Assembly (NCBI GenBank): GCA_001643675.2
Contig: LSRY02000002.1
Location: forward strand, 657,501 to 721,500
DNA: 64,000 nt
Direction of reading: 5' to 3'
From: Monocercomonoides exilis
Taxonomy: Eukaryota; Preaxostyla; Oxymonadida; Polymastigidae
Shown here: piece after piece, positions 11,401 to 20,390 of the stretch
Numbering within the stretch: position 1 is the first letter of the stretch
Layout: every line of letters begins with the position of its first letter
The notes under the pieces: model-generated
What the model was told of the DNA's origin: nothing
Databases searched by the model: none
What the model saw: the letters and a program-made list of their open reading frames with translations, nothing else
Made by a program: the position numbers and the translations under genes

Positions 11401-14400
11401 CAGTGTTGTCTGCGAGTCTCCAATGCTCTGCCTGAAGCACCCATGTTCTCTGACCTCCAAGCTGCATCCAGCACTTTTCCCCCGCACTGCCAGCGATTTC
11501 CCCTTCCGATCAATCACATAATCCATCCAGTTTCCGTTGTTCATCTGGATCGTCGTCTTCTCCTCTCCCATGTTCATAAACCCATCGATGAACCTGTCAC
11601 AGGGCGAGATCTCGCTTCCACACGAGTCTGCTGCTGTGCTCCTCCCTGCCTCCACATACACAATCGCCCCTTCCACAGGGAACAGATACTTTTTCACTGA
11701 CAAGTCGATCACTGTGCCTGTCACAGAGTCAACCACCCACACATTCACCTCTGGCGTGCTCTCCTCATCCACTGTCCCCATCCACAGATCCTCCCGCAGC
11801 ATCACCTCTGGCTCCCCACACACAACAAACACATCCAGTCCCTTTGCTGCAGCATTCCCCTCAAACACATCCTCTCGAAGCGAGTACTTCGCCTCCCTGT
11901 CCTCCAGCTCCGCAAACACTCCTCCTCCATATCCTGCTGTTCCCACCACTGCACACCTCTCCACTCTGTTCGAATCAAACACAAACTCCCCTTTCCCTGC
12001 AACACTCACAAATGCACATCCTCCACAAGACGGATTCCCCATGCACACATCCTGTACAAATGTGCTCTCCTTCACCTCCACTTTCTGCCCTTCTCCCACT
12101 CTCCCTGCAAACACACCTCCATTCCCGCTCTTCCGTGTCTTTCCCTCCACGCTGATGTTCTTCGCAAAAACACTCGCCCTTTCTTCAAACGCAACAACAC
12201 TTCCATCATCCATTGTTGTTCCCTTCACTGTACTGTTTTCCACCCTCAGTGCAGATCCCTCCCTCACACCAATCAGCCCACTTTCTGCTCCACAAACAAC
12301 ATTCTCTATCTCCAATCCTTCAAACACTCCTTCACCTCCACACAGCTCAAACAACTCAAATTCCCCTGTGTTCATATTCTTCATCTTCAACCCATTCACA
12401 ACCACCTTTCCTCCACTCGCTTTTATCAATGAATACTTCATTTTCAACTGCCCATTAACTTGCTCCACCTGGCAGTTCTCCAGCTTCAGCTCCTCTCCCT
12501 TGCACGCAAACAGACACTCCCATCTGGCTGCCGAAAACTCGTTGGGAACAGCAAACGATATGTTTTTCACAAATACATTCACTCTCGTTTCCAACAGCCC
12601 TTCTCCCTCCCCTGTTCCATCATTACGCACATGAACACTTGTCTCTCCACCCTCAATAACACCCTTCAACTTCACTCCCTGCAACTCAAGCACTACATGA
12701 TCTTTCAGCTCAAATGATTCCATCGCCACCACTTCTCCACTTCCAACCACTCCTCCAAAACGCACTTTCAGCGCCTGCTTAATTGTTCGACACGGTGCAT
12801 ATGCCATCCCACAACCTGAATGATCATATCCCCAGTCTGATTCTCCCCCAACATATGCCGTGCCTCCAAACTTATCAAGATATGCAACAAGTGGAATTCC
12901 AAAAGTATCACCGGTTGAGCAACGCTCATATCCCATCAGATCCCCCATCTCCATCCCACCTCTCTCAAAATTCATTGAGCCTCCACTCACAATAACACTC
13001 AAATCCTTCCCTTCCACAAACACATTCTTCCCCTTCCACGCTTTGCACACCTCAAACTCCAGCCCTTTCAATTCAAACCCACTCACACCATCTGAACACA
13101 ATAAAAATACCCCTCCTCCCAATCCCCTTCCTTCTCCTCCTTCTCCTTCTCCTTCTCCCTCAGGCACTTCACATCCTTCAAACTTTGTCCCCTCTATCAC
13201 TACTTCTGCTCCCTCACCCTGATTCACAATCATCCCTCCTCCTCGAAGCCCATTCCCACCTCTGCACTTTCCTTTGATCGTGCAATTCTCCACATGGACA
13301 TCTCGCAATTGACCAGGTCCACTCTCTACTCCAATGCACCCTCCATCTCCTCCTCTGTGCCAAGCACAGCCAAAAACACTGTTGTTCACCTTCATCTTCC
13401 CACCTCCTCCAATATCAATTGGCACTCCCATAAACCCTATTTCCCCGCTTCCCTCAACCACAAACTCATCCAATATCACTCCGCCTCCCTCAACTTTCAA
13501 CAGCCCACCACTCACACCATCAAATCCCTCTTCGCCAGACAGCCTCATCACACACCACATCATCTCCAAATCACCTCCAATACACTCAATCAAACTACCC
13601 ACTGCTTCACTCTTCACCAACACCCCAAATGTGCAGTTTGCCATCTGTGTTCCTGTTGTTGTGTGAATCATCCCATTCCCAACTCCCGCCTCTCCCCACA
13701 CCACATTCACATTTGTTCCTCTCTCCACACCCTTCAGCTCCCACTTCTGTCCGCTCATCTCCACCTTCTCGCTCCAGCTGAACCCTTCATTCACAATTAT
13801 CTTCTTCTCACTGTTCGCAAACCTCAATCCAACAAGCTTCCCAATAGTCGCACATCCATATCCTTCAAACCCACACCCTGAAAAGTCTCGCTCATTCACT
13901 CCTCCAACATACTCTGCGATGCCTTCCACTTCAATCATGAAAAACATCAGCGGAATCAGAAAACTCTCATCACCACCTTCAAACCCCATCGCTTCTCTCA
14001 CCCTCCCTTTATCTGTTGCAATCACTCCCACAAACTTTCTTCCACTCACTGCTTCACTCAGATCTTCAGCTTCCACAAAAACATTGTCTCCTCCTCTCAC
14101 TGCTTCATTCTTTCCCACACCTGTCCCAAACGCCACTCCACACACCTCATAATCCCATCCTTTTGATTCACTGCCTCCCTCCATTTTCAAAAACATCCCT
14201 CCTCCACAACCTCCAACTCCTTCTCTCAAACTGCTCCTGCACTTTTCAACCAATGTTTCTTCCTCGCTCCTCCCCATTCGAAAATATCCTCCTGCTTCTA
14301 TCTCCATACACACTCCCCCTCCACATCCTTTCTTCACACAACAACCAGAAAAGCTGCTGTTCCCAATCACCACACTCTCCCCATCTCCAATCACGCACCG

Positions 14401-17400
14401 CACTCCACTCCCATTCCCTGCTGTGCTCTCAATCCTGCTGAAAGTGCACTTCTCTATCTCCAGATTGCTCCCTCCTCGTCCAACCACAATCCCACTCAAC
14501 GAGCATCTGATCCCCTCAAATTTCGTCTGCTCAACAACAAGCTTCCCACTGGATGCATAATATACCAATCCATTTTCACATTCCACTGTTCCTCCACTAA
14601 TGTTTGTCTGGGAAATCAATCCTTCTCCATTATTGCTCACACAGACCATGCAGCTCCCCCCAAAGCTCAGCCCACTCACAGCCACCTGTCGCACACTCAA
14701 CTTGCCTCCGATACATTGCATAACCACATATTCGATCCTCTCCCCTTCCCCTCCCTCGAAATTGCACTGTCTCACCTCCACACTCCCACTCCGGCACGCA
14801 ATCACGCTTCTTCCTTCACCCACACTTGCTGGAAGCGATATCACCAGATTCACAATCGATGTTGTTGCTCCAGCTGTTGTGATCACTCCCTCTGCTCTCC
14901 CACTCTCTCTGCTCTCTATCACCACTCGAGGTGGAGATGCCTGTCCTTTCACCACAACAACTCCATTCATAAGTTCAACCTCACCTTTCACAACAGCCCC
15001 GCTGTTCGCCACAACTGTTATCCCTGCCCCAGTCCCATGCTTCCTGATCGCATAATCCACACTTGCACACTGCACATCTCCAAATCCACACATCTCCCAG
15101 TCTCTCTTGTTCAGTCCTCCAACATGATATTCGCTTGGCTTGCTCCGCAGATACACCACAAGTGGAATCACATTCGCTTCATCCCCATTCTCAAAACCGC
15201 ACACCTCACTCAGATTGCTTTCATCAATTGCAAACTTCAGCCGCTCTCTCTTCGCCACCTCTGCCAATCGAGGCCCTCTCACGAACAGCTTGCTCCCTGC
15301 TTTTGTTGCCACACACCCTGCGAACGATGCTCTTTCAATCACAAAATCATATCCTCCTTCCTTCACTTCAATCATCATCCCTCCTCCACACCCTCCTCCA
15401 CTGCTCTGCCCTTCTCTCGCCTCACACCCACCAAACAAAACTTCGCTCTCATTCCCCACACGAACACATGCTCCTGATTCCATCCTCACTACTATTCCTC
15501 CTCCATCCCCGCTCTCACATCGGCATCCCTGCATCGTCACATTGTTCATCTGCAGCACTTCACCTTCTGCCACATTCTTCGATATCACACTCCCATCTCC
15601 CCTCAACCTCACAATATTCCTGAAAGTGGTGAATGATATTGTCACTTTCCATTTCCCTTCAACACCAACAATTGGCGCATCTTCCAGCACAAAGTTTCCA
15701 ATCTCAACCTGCTCCATTCCCACTTTCCCCTCTCCTGCTCCAGACATGATCAGTGATGCACCAAATGCATTCAGAGATGAATGTCCGTTTGATGGCCGCA
15801 TCCGCATCCTCTTCAATTCCACACTTCCACTTCCCCTCACAACAAACAGTTTCATCTCGTGCTTTGCGTGTGAGTGCTCGATTGTGAACAAGCTCACAAA
15901 AACTCTTCCGCTTGTCACACTAAACATACTGTCTCCATTCATCATGCTGCTTGTGCTCACAACAGTCTCTTCTACACCCTCCCCACACACACTCAGCTCT
16001 CGAATTCCAGCACTTATTTCTCCCGCCTCTGATATATGTGTTCCTTTCCCCAAAAATATCCTCGACTCAAATTGAGTCATGCACTTCCCCAGTGAATGGG
16101 AAATTGTTCTGCATCCCGATTCGTCAGATAACCCACACAGCTCATCCCCGTCATTCCCACTTGTTGAAACAAAGCAAGAGGTGAACAACTTTTTCGTTGT
16201 TGGAAGCCAATCTTTTTCATATTTACCTGTGCCCGTATGAAAGAGCCGTTTTTCGTTAGTGTTTGTTGTATAACTCTCTTTGAAAGGTGTTGATGTGATA
16301 TTCACATTTGAACTTGTTTGAGTAAGATAAACATCATGCCCCAATGGATTCTCACCATTTGTGCAAGAACATTCGTGGAAAAACAAAAAGAAAAATGCTT
16401 TCAAATTCGTTTGATCTCCTGGGCATTTAACAAAATGGTGGCGAATTGCACCTCCTTCTTTAACAGCCGAACATTTGATAAATTGGCAGCTTCTCATTGC
16501 AAAAATGCTGGAGTATGACCAACTCATAACAGCCCCGTAATTTCCTTTATTTAAGCATTTCACAAATTGGCAATCAATAACCTGAGCTTGCCCTCCATTT
16601 CCATCGTCAGATCCAAGACAGCTTGTTGGAGAATCAATGGGATAAACGCTTAAGCAGAAAGCACTTCCTCTTCCTTGTTCGTTCACCCTATTGTTTTTGA
16701 ACAGACATTTTTGAGTTATTGTGCATCCGTTATTCCCAGCCATATTCAAGCTTCCTCCTTGAGTCTCTGATGTATTATTCAGGAAAAATATTTCAATGAG
16801 CATTGCTCCTTTTGAAGTTGTTGCATCGATGGCACCTCCTCCTGTATATGCATAACATCCTGTGAAATTGCATCTCGTCACACTCAGCAACATGAAAGAA
16901 GATTTAACACTTAAAGCCCCTCCTGATCCGGTATCAGTTCTGCAGCCTTCGAATGTGTCGTCCTCAAATGAAGCCGATGCATCAAGTTCTCTTCTTCCTT
17001 CGCTCCCATTGAAAATATCGTATTTGTTCGGATGTCTGATGTTGCCTTGATAGGTGCAGTTTCGCGAGACAACAGATGATGATGGCATGCTCAGTGGAGG
17101 AACAATAGCCCCATCCAGCACATCCTCCACTCGCATAAATTCCACGCATTCAAGCCTTGTTTTGCAATTGTATTGTCCTCCATCCACGAACCTCCACTGG
17201 CTCCAAACTGTGATGTTCGCAAATCTCGAGCCGATCACTTCAGCATTCCCAAGTGCTGGCGATACAATAAACGGTGATGATCCCCACAAGCTGAATGATC
17301 CAAAGCTGCACGCAATAATCTTTGCCTCTCCAAGCTCGTTCTCACTTCTGCTCCATGATTCAGGATGAAGCATTGGAGGCATCATTTTCTCTTCCCCAAC

Positions 17401-17985
17401 TATTTTCAGGCTTGTATTTTCCAGAAGGATTCTTCCTCCGATGCACAGAATTGGTGATTCATCTGCGCATTCCATCATCATCTCCACACACTCGAAATGC
17501 AAAAACGAGTTTCTTCCCACATCAATTCCCTTTCCTTTCTCTGATCCAACAACTTGCAGTTTGCGTATCGCAACTGAAGAATTCCATGCTCCAATCAGAC
17601 ATCTTATAATGCTTTTCACATCTTGTTGTTTGTCATTAGATATCAATAAATCTTTATTATCAATATATTCTTCTCTTCTTTCTCGAGTTTCCTTTTCTGT
17701 TTCTTTTTCAATCTTCTCTTTAACATGCTGTTCTTTCGTTCCGTTCAAAATCAAGTCTTTGAAATGCCTTCCAGAACGTTGAACTTCATTTACCAAATTT
17801 TTATTTTCGTTTTCCATTTCATTGAGTCCTCTTTCAAATGGATTTCTGCCTTTTTCTCTGAAATCAATAGAAATTCCTTTTTCTGCTCCTTCTTGTGCGA
17901 CCACACTTTTCTGGACAGACGAATGGACAATCACCAAAAATATCAATATGCAGATACCATTGCATTTTGCCAATCCCACGCGCAT
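5452..17985 (-). CDS. Giant Pmp-like beta-helix surface protein with transmembrane segment and degenerate kinase domain
   Basis: A single exon of 4177 residues. The ATG at 17985 is chosen because it starts a good signal peptide (MRVGLAKCNG, then ICILIFLVIVHSS, then a small-residue site near VVAQEG); the frame upstream offers only a TTG before a stop. The outer part, residues about 50-3700, is built of short Gly/Cys/Asn-rich rungs typical of right-handed beta-helices, with GGA(I/L) and F.GC...G.GGG motifs like chlamydial and trichomonad Pmp proteins. About eight larger modules, 310-410 residues apart, each carry a CG....PC.T-like landmark (near residues 626, 969, 1379, 1727, 2126, 2496, 2809, 3202). 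One membrane helix follows at about 3719-3746 (LLIVIVLSAILLVVLISLVM), flanked inside by RWRKVK. The tail has coiled-coil and Ser/Asp-rich stretches and a kinase C-lobe with LRWKAPELL (about 4037) and SVVFSIGMMLWECL, but no glycine loop, VAIK, HRD or DFG. A pseudokinase receptor or adhesin at the cell surface is inferred; the ligand is unknown. Confidence 0.88.
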   Translation of the reverse strand: MRVGLAKCNGICILIFLVIVHSSVQKSVVAQEGAEKGISIDFREKGRNPFERGLNEMENENKNLVNEVQRSGRHFKDLILNGTKEQHVKEKIEKETEKETRERREEYIDNKDLLISNDKQQDVKSIIRCLIGAWNSSVAIRKLQVVGSEKGKGIDVGRNSFLHFECVEMMMECADESPILCIGGRILLENTSLKIVGEEKMMPPMLHPESWSRSENELGEAKIIACSFGSFSLWGSSPFIVSPALGNAEVIGSRFANITVWSQWRFVDGGQYNCKTRLECVEFMRVEDVLDGAIVPPLSMPSSSVVSRNCTYQGNIRHPNKYDIFNGSEGRRELDASASFEDDTFEGCRTDTGSGGALSVKSSFMLLSVTRCNFTGCYAYTGGGAIDATTSKGAMLIEIFFLNNTSETQGGSLNMAGNNGCTITQKCLFKNNRVNEQGRGSAFCLSVYPIDSPTSCLGSDDGNGGQAQVIDCQFVKCLNKGNYGAVMSWSYSSIFAMRSCQFIKCSAVKEGGAIRHHFVKCPGDQTNLKAFFFLFFHECSCTNGENPLGHDVYLTQTSSNVNITSTPFKESYTTNTNEKRLFHTGTGKYEKDWLPTTKKLFTSCFVSTSGNDGDELCGLSDESGCRTISHSLGKCMTQFESRIFLGKGTHISEAGEISAGIRELSVCGEGVEETVVSTSSMMNGDSMFSVTSGRVFVSLFTIEHSHAKHEMKLFVVRGSGSVELKRMRMRPSNGHSSLNAFGASLIMSGAGEGKVGMEQVEIGNFVLEDAPIVGVEGKWKVTISFTTFRNIVRLRGDGSVISKNVAEGEVLQMNNVTMQGCRCESGDGGGIVVRMESGACVRVGNESEVLFGGCEAREGQSSGGGCGGGMMIEVKEGGYDFVIERASFAGCVATKAGSKLFVRGPRLAEVAKRERLKFAIDESNLSEVCGFENGDEANVIPLVVYLRSKPSEYHVGGLNKRDWEMCGFGDVQCASVDYAIRKHGTGAGITVVANSGAVVKGEVELMNGVVVVKGQASPPRVVIESRESGRAEGVITTAGATTSIVNLVISLPASVGEGRSVIACRSGSVEVRQCNFEGGEGERIEYVVMQCIGGKLSVRQVAVSGLSFGGSCMVCVSNNGEGLISQTNISGGTVECENGLVYYASSGKLVVEQTKFEGIRCSLSGIVVGRGGSNLEIEKCTFSRIESTAGNGSGVRCVIGDGESVVIGNSSFSGCCVKKGCGGGVCMEIEAGGYFRMGRSEEETLVEKCRSSLREGVGGCGGGMFLKMEGGSESKGWDYEVCGVAFGTGVGKNEAVRGGDNVFVEAEDLSEAVSGRKFVGVIATDKGRVREAMGFEGGDESFLIPLMFFMIEVEGIAEYVGGVNERDFSGCGFEGYGCATIGKLVGLRFANSEKKIIVNEGFSWSEKVEMSGQKWELKGVERGTNVNVVWGEAGVGNGMIHTTTGTQMANCTFGVLVKSEAVGSLIECIGGDLEMMWCVMRLSGEEGFDGVSGGLLKVEGGGVILDEFVVEGSGEIGFMGVPIDIGGGGKMKVNNSVFGCAWHRGGDGGCIGVESGPGQLRDVHVENCTIKGKCRGGNGLRGGGMIVNQGEGAEVVIEGTKFEGCEVPEGEGEGEGGEGRGLGGGVFLLCSDGVSGFELKGLEFEVCKAWKGKNVFVEGKDLSVIVSGGSMNFERGGMEMGDLMGYERCSTGDTFGIPLVAYLDKFGGTAYVGGESDWGYDHSGCGMAYAPCRTIKQALKVRFGGVVGSGEVVAMESFELKDHVVLELQGVKLKGVIEGGETSVHVRNDGTGEGEGLLETRVNVFVKNISFAVPNEFSAARWECLFACKGEELKLENCQVEQVNGQLKMKYSLIKASGGKVVVNGLKMKNMNTGEFELFELCGGEGVFEGLEIENVVCGAESGLIGVREGSALRVENSTVKGTTMDDGSVVAFEERASVFAKNISVEGKTRKSGNGGVFAGRVGEGQKVEVKESTFVQDVCMGNPSCGGCAFVSVAGKGEFVFDSNRVERCAVVGTAGYGGGVFAELEDREAKYSLREDVFEGNAAAKGLDVFVVCGEPEVMLREDLWMGTVDEESTPEVNVWVVDSVTGTVIDLSVKKYLFPVEGAIVYVEAGRSTAADSCGSEISPCDRFIDGFMNMGEEKTTIQMNNGNWMDYVIDRKGKSLAVRGKSAGCSLEVREHGCFRQSIGDSQTTLTLSRLNFRLPEVASEEVDGLISVSVGMVIVMNCAFGAGSGTDAGEEEAGADVRWETWMRIVRETGGEVRMNQVAVEGVSFGVDGGFVKMEGGMLIMNNTNISNVGGTGKGLIEGSGEAEFGMHKGCVEEVDATDGGVVWMENVRSVEITEGSTFNGCQSAHGDGGGVHCEVSEGSSLCITDGALESCCVNGESGRGGGIYLNVASTRMGDMNFDGLEFAENAGACGRDVFVECEDLNKTVTRSRFRFAVKNGEGEVIVDMKGVDRVRFVEEAVELVVFLVEHKWGEVHVREGGCDMIGCGSEKMPCETFWRGVKNADRETVEGAKILVKGKMRVADWFDVSGIRTVCNGAGTGAVTRCVMEIGEEISGGDGKCVFENSERAGFEGVEFVLPEMLASGQEVVLLSETEDGALSMTDCIFQFESGSVMRYGVMKTSGGKVELVGCSIEKATFSESAFEFRSNVMIEGCAMKKVKAPEEKEGGGMKMIVKGEQTLMLKNTTAEECECSVAFGRGGFLFVDCSGSLIVHPFKLKEVSFKLNSAKVGEHMFVLARDLNKTVTTTSFGFDYQGMKENGNGFVGSDESRNETDLLRYVVGFKSRKIHVSSEGQDVMRCGNVDDPCETLWKGMEQVERTEEMKEIVVEGEARVEDDWTMKNMVVSGVGGEGEEEDVKDELVFSGKGGESVLSEDPFIAYAGTLCVRRMKMVVGGSGGVEKKGVLSGSGTLLEMERCVVGGAGSGGELCGSVVVVKAGVLVVVDVRFERMKVKGCVMMVFEGVSCNLREVRMSSQEYHEGCAISVVSSSINDIGRLENAGGMSGTSVTVNGSTFVMAEREDDGPCVVESVCGGSVKVVVNESTFESCKAGESKKGGVVEFRLNEGGEFRMKGGKIVQSSCSITQGRGGGVYLGTELGGDLNFVFEKVSLSGNNAFVGRDIFVECANISRQINESQFKMDLRQEVYIQGNAIYGVDKRSETPVNLMDLITVYQAATIVVSSVLGKGGRNWRKCGTVEQPCLTLGYGLDHVVAEFNSMLAVDGESEVEMEIDILSMVVRSKSWEMASVKIGSGISYTREYMIGVGGSTAVELVEFKMPRVFPTSHASLFWMEEGNVMFDRVRFSSLEGDGHKASVPILMKCASGKLEMRGCEMEDVCGECLLRCGGAVTVRQLRIGNVECQGGGIVVREGSMVIDELKADRMRTEKGSVVEAEEAAGGDGASSVQVSRAVFVNISSAGENAAAVTSQCERAKLELSNCSFEMCQSLGAKGGVIGVWKSRDVVLDGCRIDGSETESTLKVNADAAEEICRWNGSVADISESEGKVRDTTIWNAHDGALSVSGGEVTIEKGEFLNNNPSITKYPSVRRNIVCSGSGTLDVKSLKGGDGLERNTSLWILNDGCVMRGIGSERESVLFIPILRSVETEENEGTLNIVFRGTLLLPCNLSFMIVKQVGEEKEIVKYSFLEEGYVSETEVKGIAEKELVRSCGEDTEVSVCILFGDAKNPSSTDSFILKNKSEPKTNGDERISEGGKEGKSSWLLIVIVLSAILLVVLISLVMFVVRWRKVKNEAEDLREIVNDNIRKDPKAFEMVTMEMSPEEQWRRAEREAEKKNEERMKKRIYEKSLGHSESSEHLLSESGSTEYILGKDSDKIPEWALEKVEEKEEEEIRKRTPSPSISSTSTTDTSDTESTFVRSESLCPTTSSMSNLVDAMACSSPHEKLIVDLRDSLFMLLHGKNKTKEMAIGTFQEREQTAAQILFWVANLALHSFDEMENPLQSLSNLSPHIVLFSEHMVICIVIHSDFLSSDDSDSSSISSSTVVTSTSDDDDDDSDSLPSSAFEDEDDYYKKECLRWKAPELLMNKKMGATKESVVFSIGMMLWECLTLQIPFGDYEGEVAGQKIVNGERQGCKAIEGSSLCVLIGRCEKQSVEERPSLNELKREFIQRFPAGAVMLTISDAIGLNTGYDGDRRINESGRSGSESCSTTSIHFITDSL
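5560..6210 (-). other. Degenerate protein-kinase C-lobe in the tail of the giant surface protein
   Basis: The recognisable pieces are EREQTAAQILFWVANLAL (like the helix before the catalytic loop), LSNLSPHIVLFSEHMVICIV (where HRD..N should be, both absent), LRWKAPELL (the APE motif), VVFSIGMMLWECLTLQIPF (the helix that normally begins D.(W/Y)S.G, with its Asp lost), and a final EERPSLNELKREF resembling the subdomain XI arginine region. An acidic Ser/Asp insert of about 50 residues replaces the activation segment. Catalysis is very unlikely; a scaffold or regulatory role is inferred. Confidence 0.7.
6745..6832 (-). other. Single transmembrane helix of the giant surface protein
   Basis: About 27 hydrophobic residues (WLLIVIVLSAILLVVLISLV and onward) are followed on the cytoplasmic side by the basic RWRKVK stop-transfer signal. 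With the N-terminal signal peptide this gives a type I membrane topology. Confidence 0.93.
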
Positions 17986-19022
17986 TGGAAAGAAATTGCT
18001 GCCTGTTTTTCTCTTTCCTGCAACAATGATCAATCACAATTTTCTATTATGGTTAAAATAACTTTTTTTCCAAAAAGGAAAAATTATTTGTCAATAAATT
18101 GCACAGGAAAAAATCGATGAAGTCATAACAAATTCTTTTTGTTTTCGATTCTGTAAGTGAATTATGATAATTCATTCTGTTGAAAAGTGAATCAGTTATA
18201 ACGTTATTTCATCAACAAATTCTTATTGATTGCGTTGATCCAACGGATTCTGCTTTCAGTTGTGTGCAATATCTTTGATTTAACTTATTCTTGAGTAAAA
18301 TTTGAGGTTCAAGAACTTTCGAGAGATATTAATTCCTTTCTCGAATGTTGATCGTTTTGTTGTTTGTCCCTTCAAAATCAAGTGTTAAGCATTTTAGATG
18401 TTGCAGAAGTTCTTATTCCTTATCACGACCTTTGAATGGTTAATGTTTTTCGTTTTCCTTTTGTGTTTCTTTCCTGTTGTTAACTTATCAATCTTTGCGA
18501 AAATTTTGAAGTCCTTATTGAATTTATAAACAGATATCTTCAGCTTTTTCATTGGAAAATTAATCGAGCAAATATTTCACAGAATTTGCAAAAATGGCCC
18601 AAAGAAAAAGGATTTTATTTGACCATTTTATTTCTCAAATTGGCTTCATTCACGTCTTTTGTTGTGCTTCAAATGCTTTCACCTTAGACACAACATTGTG
18701 TTGTTGAAGATCCTAATTCATAGAAATATTTTCTTTGATTTCTTTGTTTTCTTCCCTTCAGGTTTTTCTTTTCATTCTTTGCACTCTCTCTCTCGTTTGA
18801 TAGTCCAATTATAAAAATGTGTAATTTTTCTCTTTCTTACACTTTATTTTATCTCTCTTTCCACATTCTTCATCTTCTTTTTCTTCTTCTTTATTTTCTT
18901 CTTCCCCCATTAACTTCTTCTTCATCGAATCAATAACTCCAACATCTTTTCAAAATGATTTATTTTTCTTTTCGTTTTTGCTTCTGTTTCTCTGAGCATT
19001 TGTCATTCTCCGTTAATTTTTT
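17986..19022. other. Upstream region of the giant surface-protein gene
   Basis: About 1 kb without a gene. The right half (18760-18905) is strongly pyrimidine-rich on the plus strand. It lies between the start of the intact surface-protein gene and the 3' end of its decayed paralogue, so the promoter of the intact gene should be here. I recognise no specific element. Confidence 0.6.
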
Positions 19023-20390
19023 CTACTCTTTTTCTAAAGCACTAACTATATTCCGCTCACACAAAATCCGCAAAGAAGGGATTTCAAACAGAAAATGTGA
19101 TAACAGAGACAGATGAGGCGAATGAGATGCATCCGCCATTGGTGGCAGTCTGATGATGTTGTGGAGCTGAGTTGATGTTGGTGATGGTGCAGTTGGTGAG
19201 GGAGAGGGAGAGGGCAGGGGAGGTGGCAGAGGAGAGGACACAGCTGGCGGGTGAGGCTGTGGAGGTGATGTGGGTGATGTTGGGGAGTTGAGGGTGAGGG
19301 GATTTGTGAGGGAGATGAGGTGGAAGATGCTTTGGCTGTTGAGGGGGAAACGGGTGATTGCTGTGTGGTTGAGAGCGAGGGAGCCAGCAGTGAGGAAGAA
19401 GAGGGGTGTTTTTGTTGTTATGGAGGTTGTTCCTGTGATGGTGGTTGTGTTGAGGTTGAGGGAAGGGGAGTTTTGGGAGAGGTGGAAGAGGATGGGGGTG
19501 ATTTGATTTGAGGAGTTGTGAGCAATGGCGAGGGCAGAGACTGTGAGGGAGCCCTGAGTCTGTTGGAAGAGGGCAGACGAGGCAGATGGATCTGGTGAAG
19601 AAGATGCAGATGAAAATGATGAATATGATGAAAATGATGATGATGACTGTGATGACTGTGAATGTGAGTTTGGTGGTTGGGGAATGCCACTGGAGGCGAT
19701 GGTGGTGGCGGTTGTTCCATTTCCTGTGATAATGGTGCCAACGGCGCTGAAGGTGAGTGTCTGATTAGGAATAAATGTTGAACTGAGGAGGCTGAGGGAG
19801 GCATCTAGTTCATCTGTCATGCATTCAAGAGCATACTCAATTGTGGAGCATGGCTTAAGTTGTGTTGGTCCACACAAATCAACGTTTGTTCCATTATTTG
19901 ATACGATTTTATATGTTGTAATGAGAGGGAGCCAGCTATTATATTCGACATTATCAGCTGTTCCGCAATTCCAGACTCTTTGTGAGAGAGTTGTTGAGCC
20001 ACAATTCTCAAACGGAGATTGGGTGATGCTGCTTCCATTGAAGAACACATTATTTCCCCTTCCATCTGCAGCTGTATTTCCATCAAAGAAACAGAAAGTG
20101 ATAAATTTTGTTCCATTCATCCATGATAATGTGTCTGAAAAATATTGCAGCACCTCCATAATTAGTAGAGACAGTCAATTTATTTCTGATAAACTGGCAA
20201 TCATTAACCAATAATTTCTCTAGTTTGTTGCTTGGAGGATAATTAAATGTGAGAGAGTCAGATGAATCTCCGCCAGAATTTGCGATGCACTTGCAGCTTG
20301 AAAACAGGAATTGGCCAGACGCAGACAAGTCATTCAGCCTTAAATATCATCCAGTTCCACTCCAACTTGTTATTGAACAACTTTCAACTC
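19023..20390 (-). pseudogene. Decayed paralogue of the giant beta-helix surface protein
   Basis: Read on the minus strand, two overlapping frames carry one continuous homology to residues about 550-680 of the neighbouring intact protein. The second frame has FDGNTAADGRGNNVFFNGSS, then SPFENC, then a WLP element and the module landmark DLCGPTQLKPCSTIEYALEC, matching the intact protein's GENPLGHDVYL, TPFKES, DWLP and ELCGLSDESGCRTISHSLGKC in the same order. The first frame supplies the rung NDCQFIRNK and a GGAAIFF motif. Three lesions are visible: an in-frame TGA at 20347-20349 just after CSITSWSGTG, a frame change in a five-T run (20138-20142), and loss of everything after about 240 further residues, which turn into Ser/Pro-rich sequence before a stop at 19023. 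There is no signal peptide or membrane segment. A translated short product cannot be excluded, but decay is the simpler reading. Confidence 0.72.

Noticed and set aside
17986-18033. Upstream extension of the giant surface protein to a TTG at 18033
   Set aside because: The first codon there is TTG, not ATG, and a TGA precedes it. The ATG at 17985 opens a proper signal peptide.
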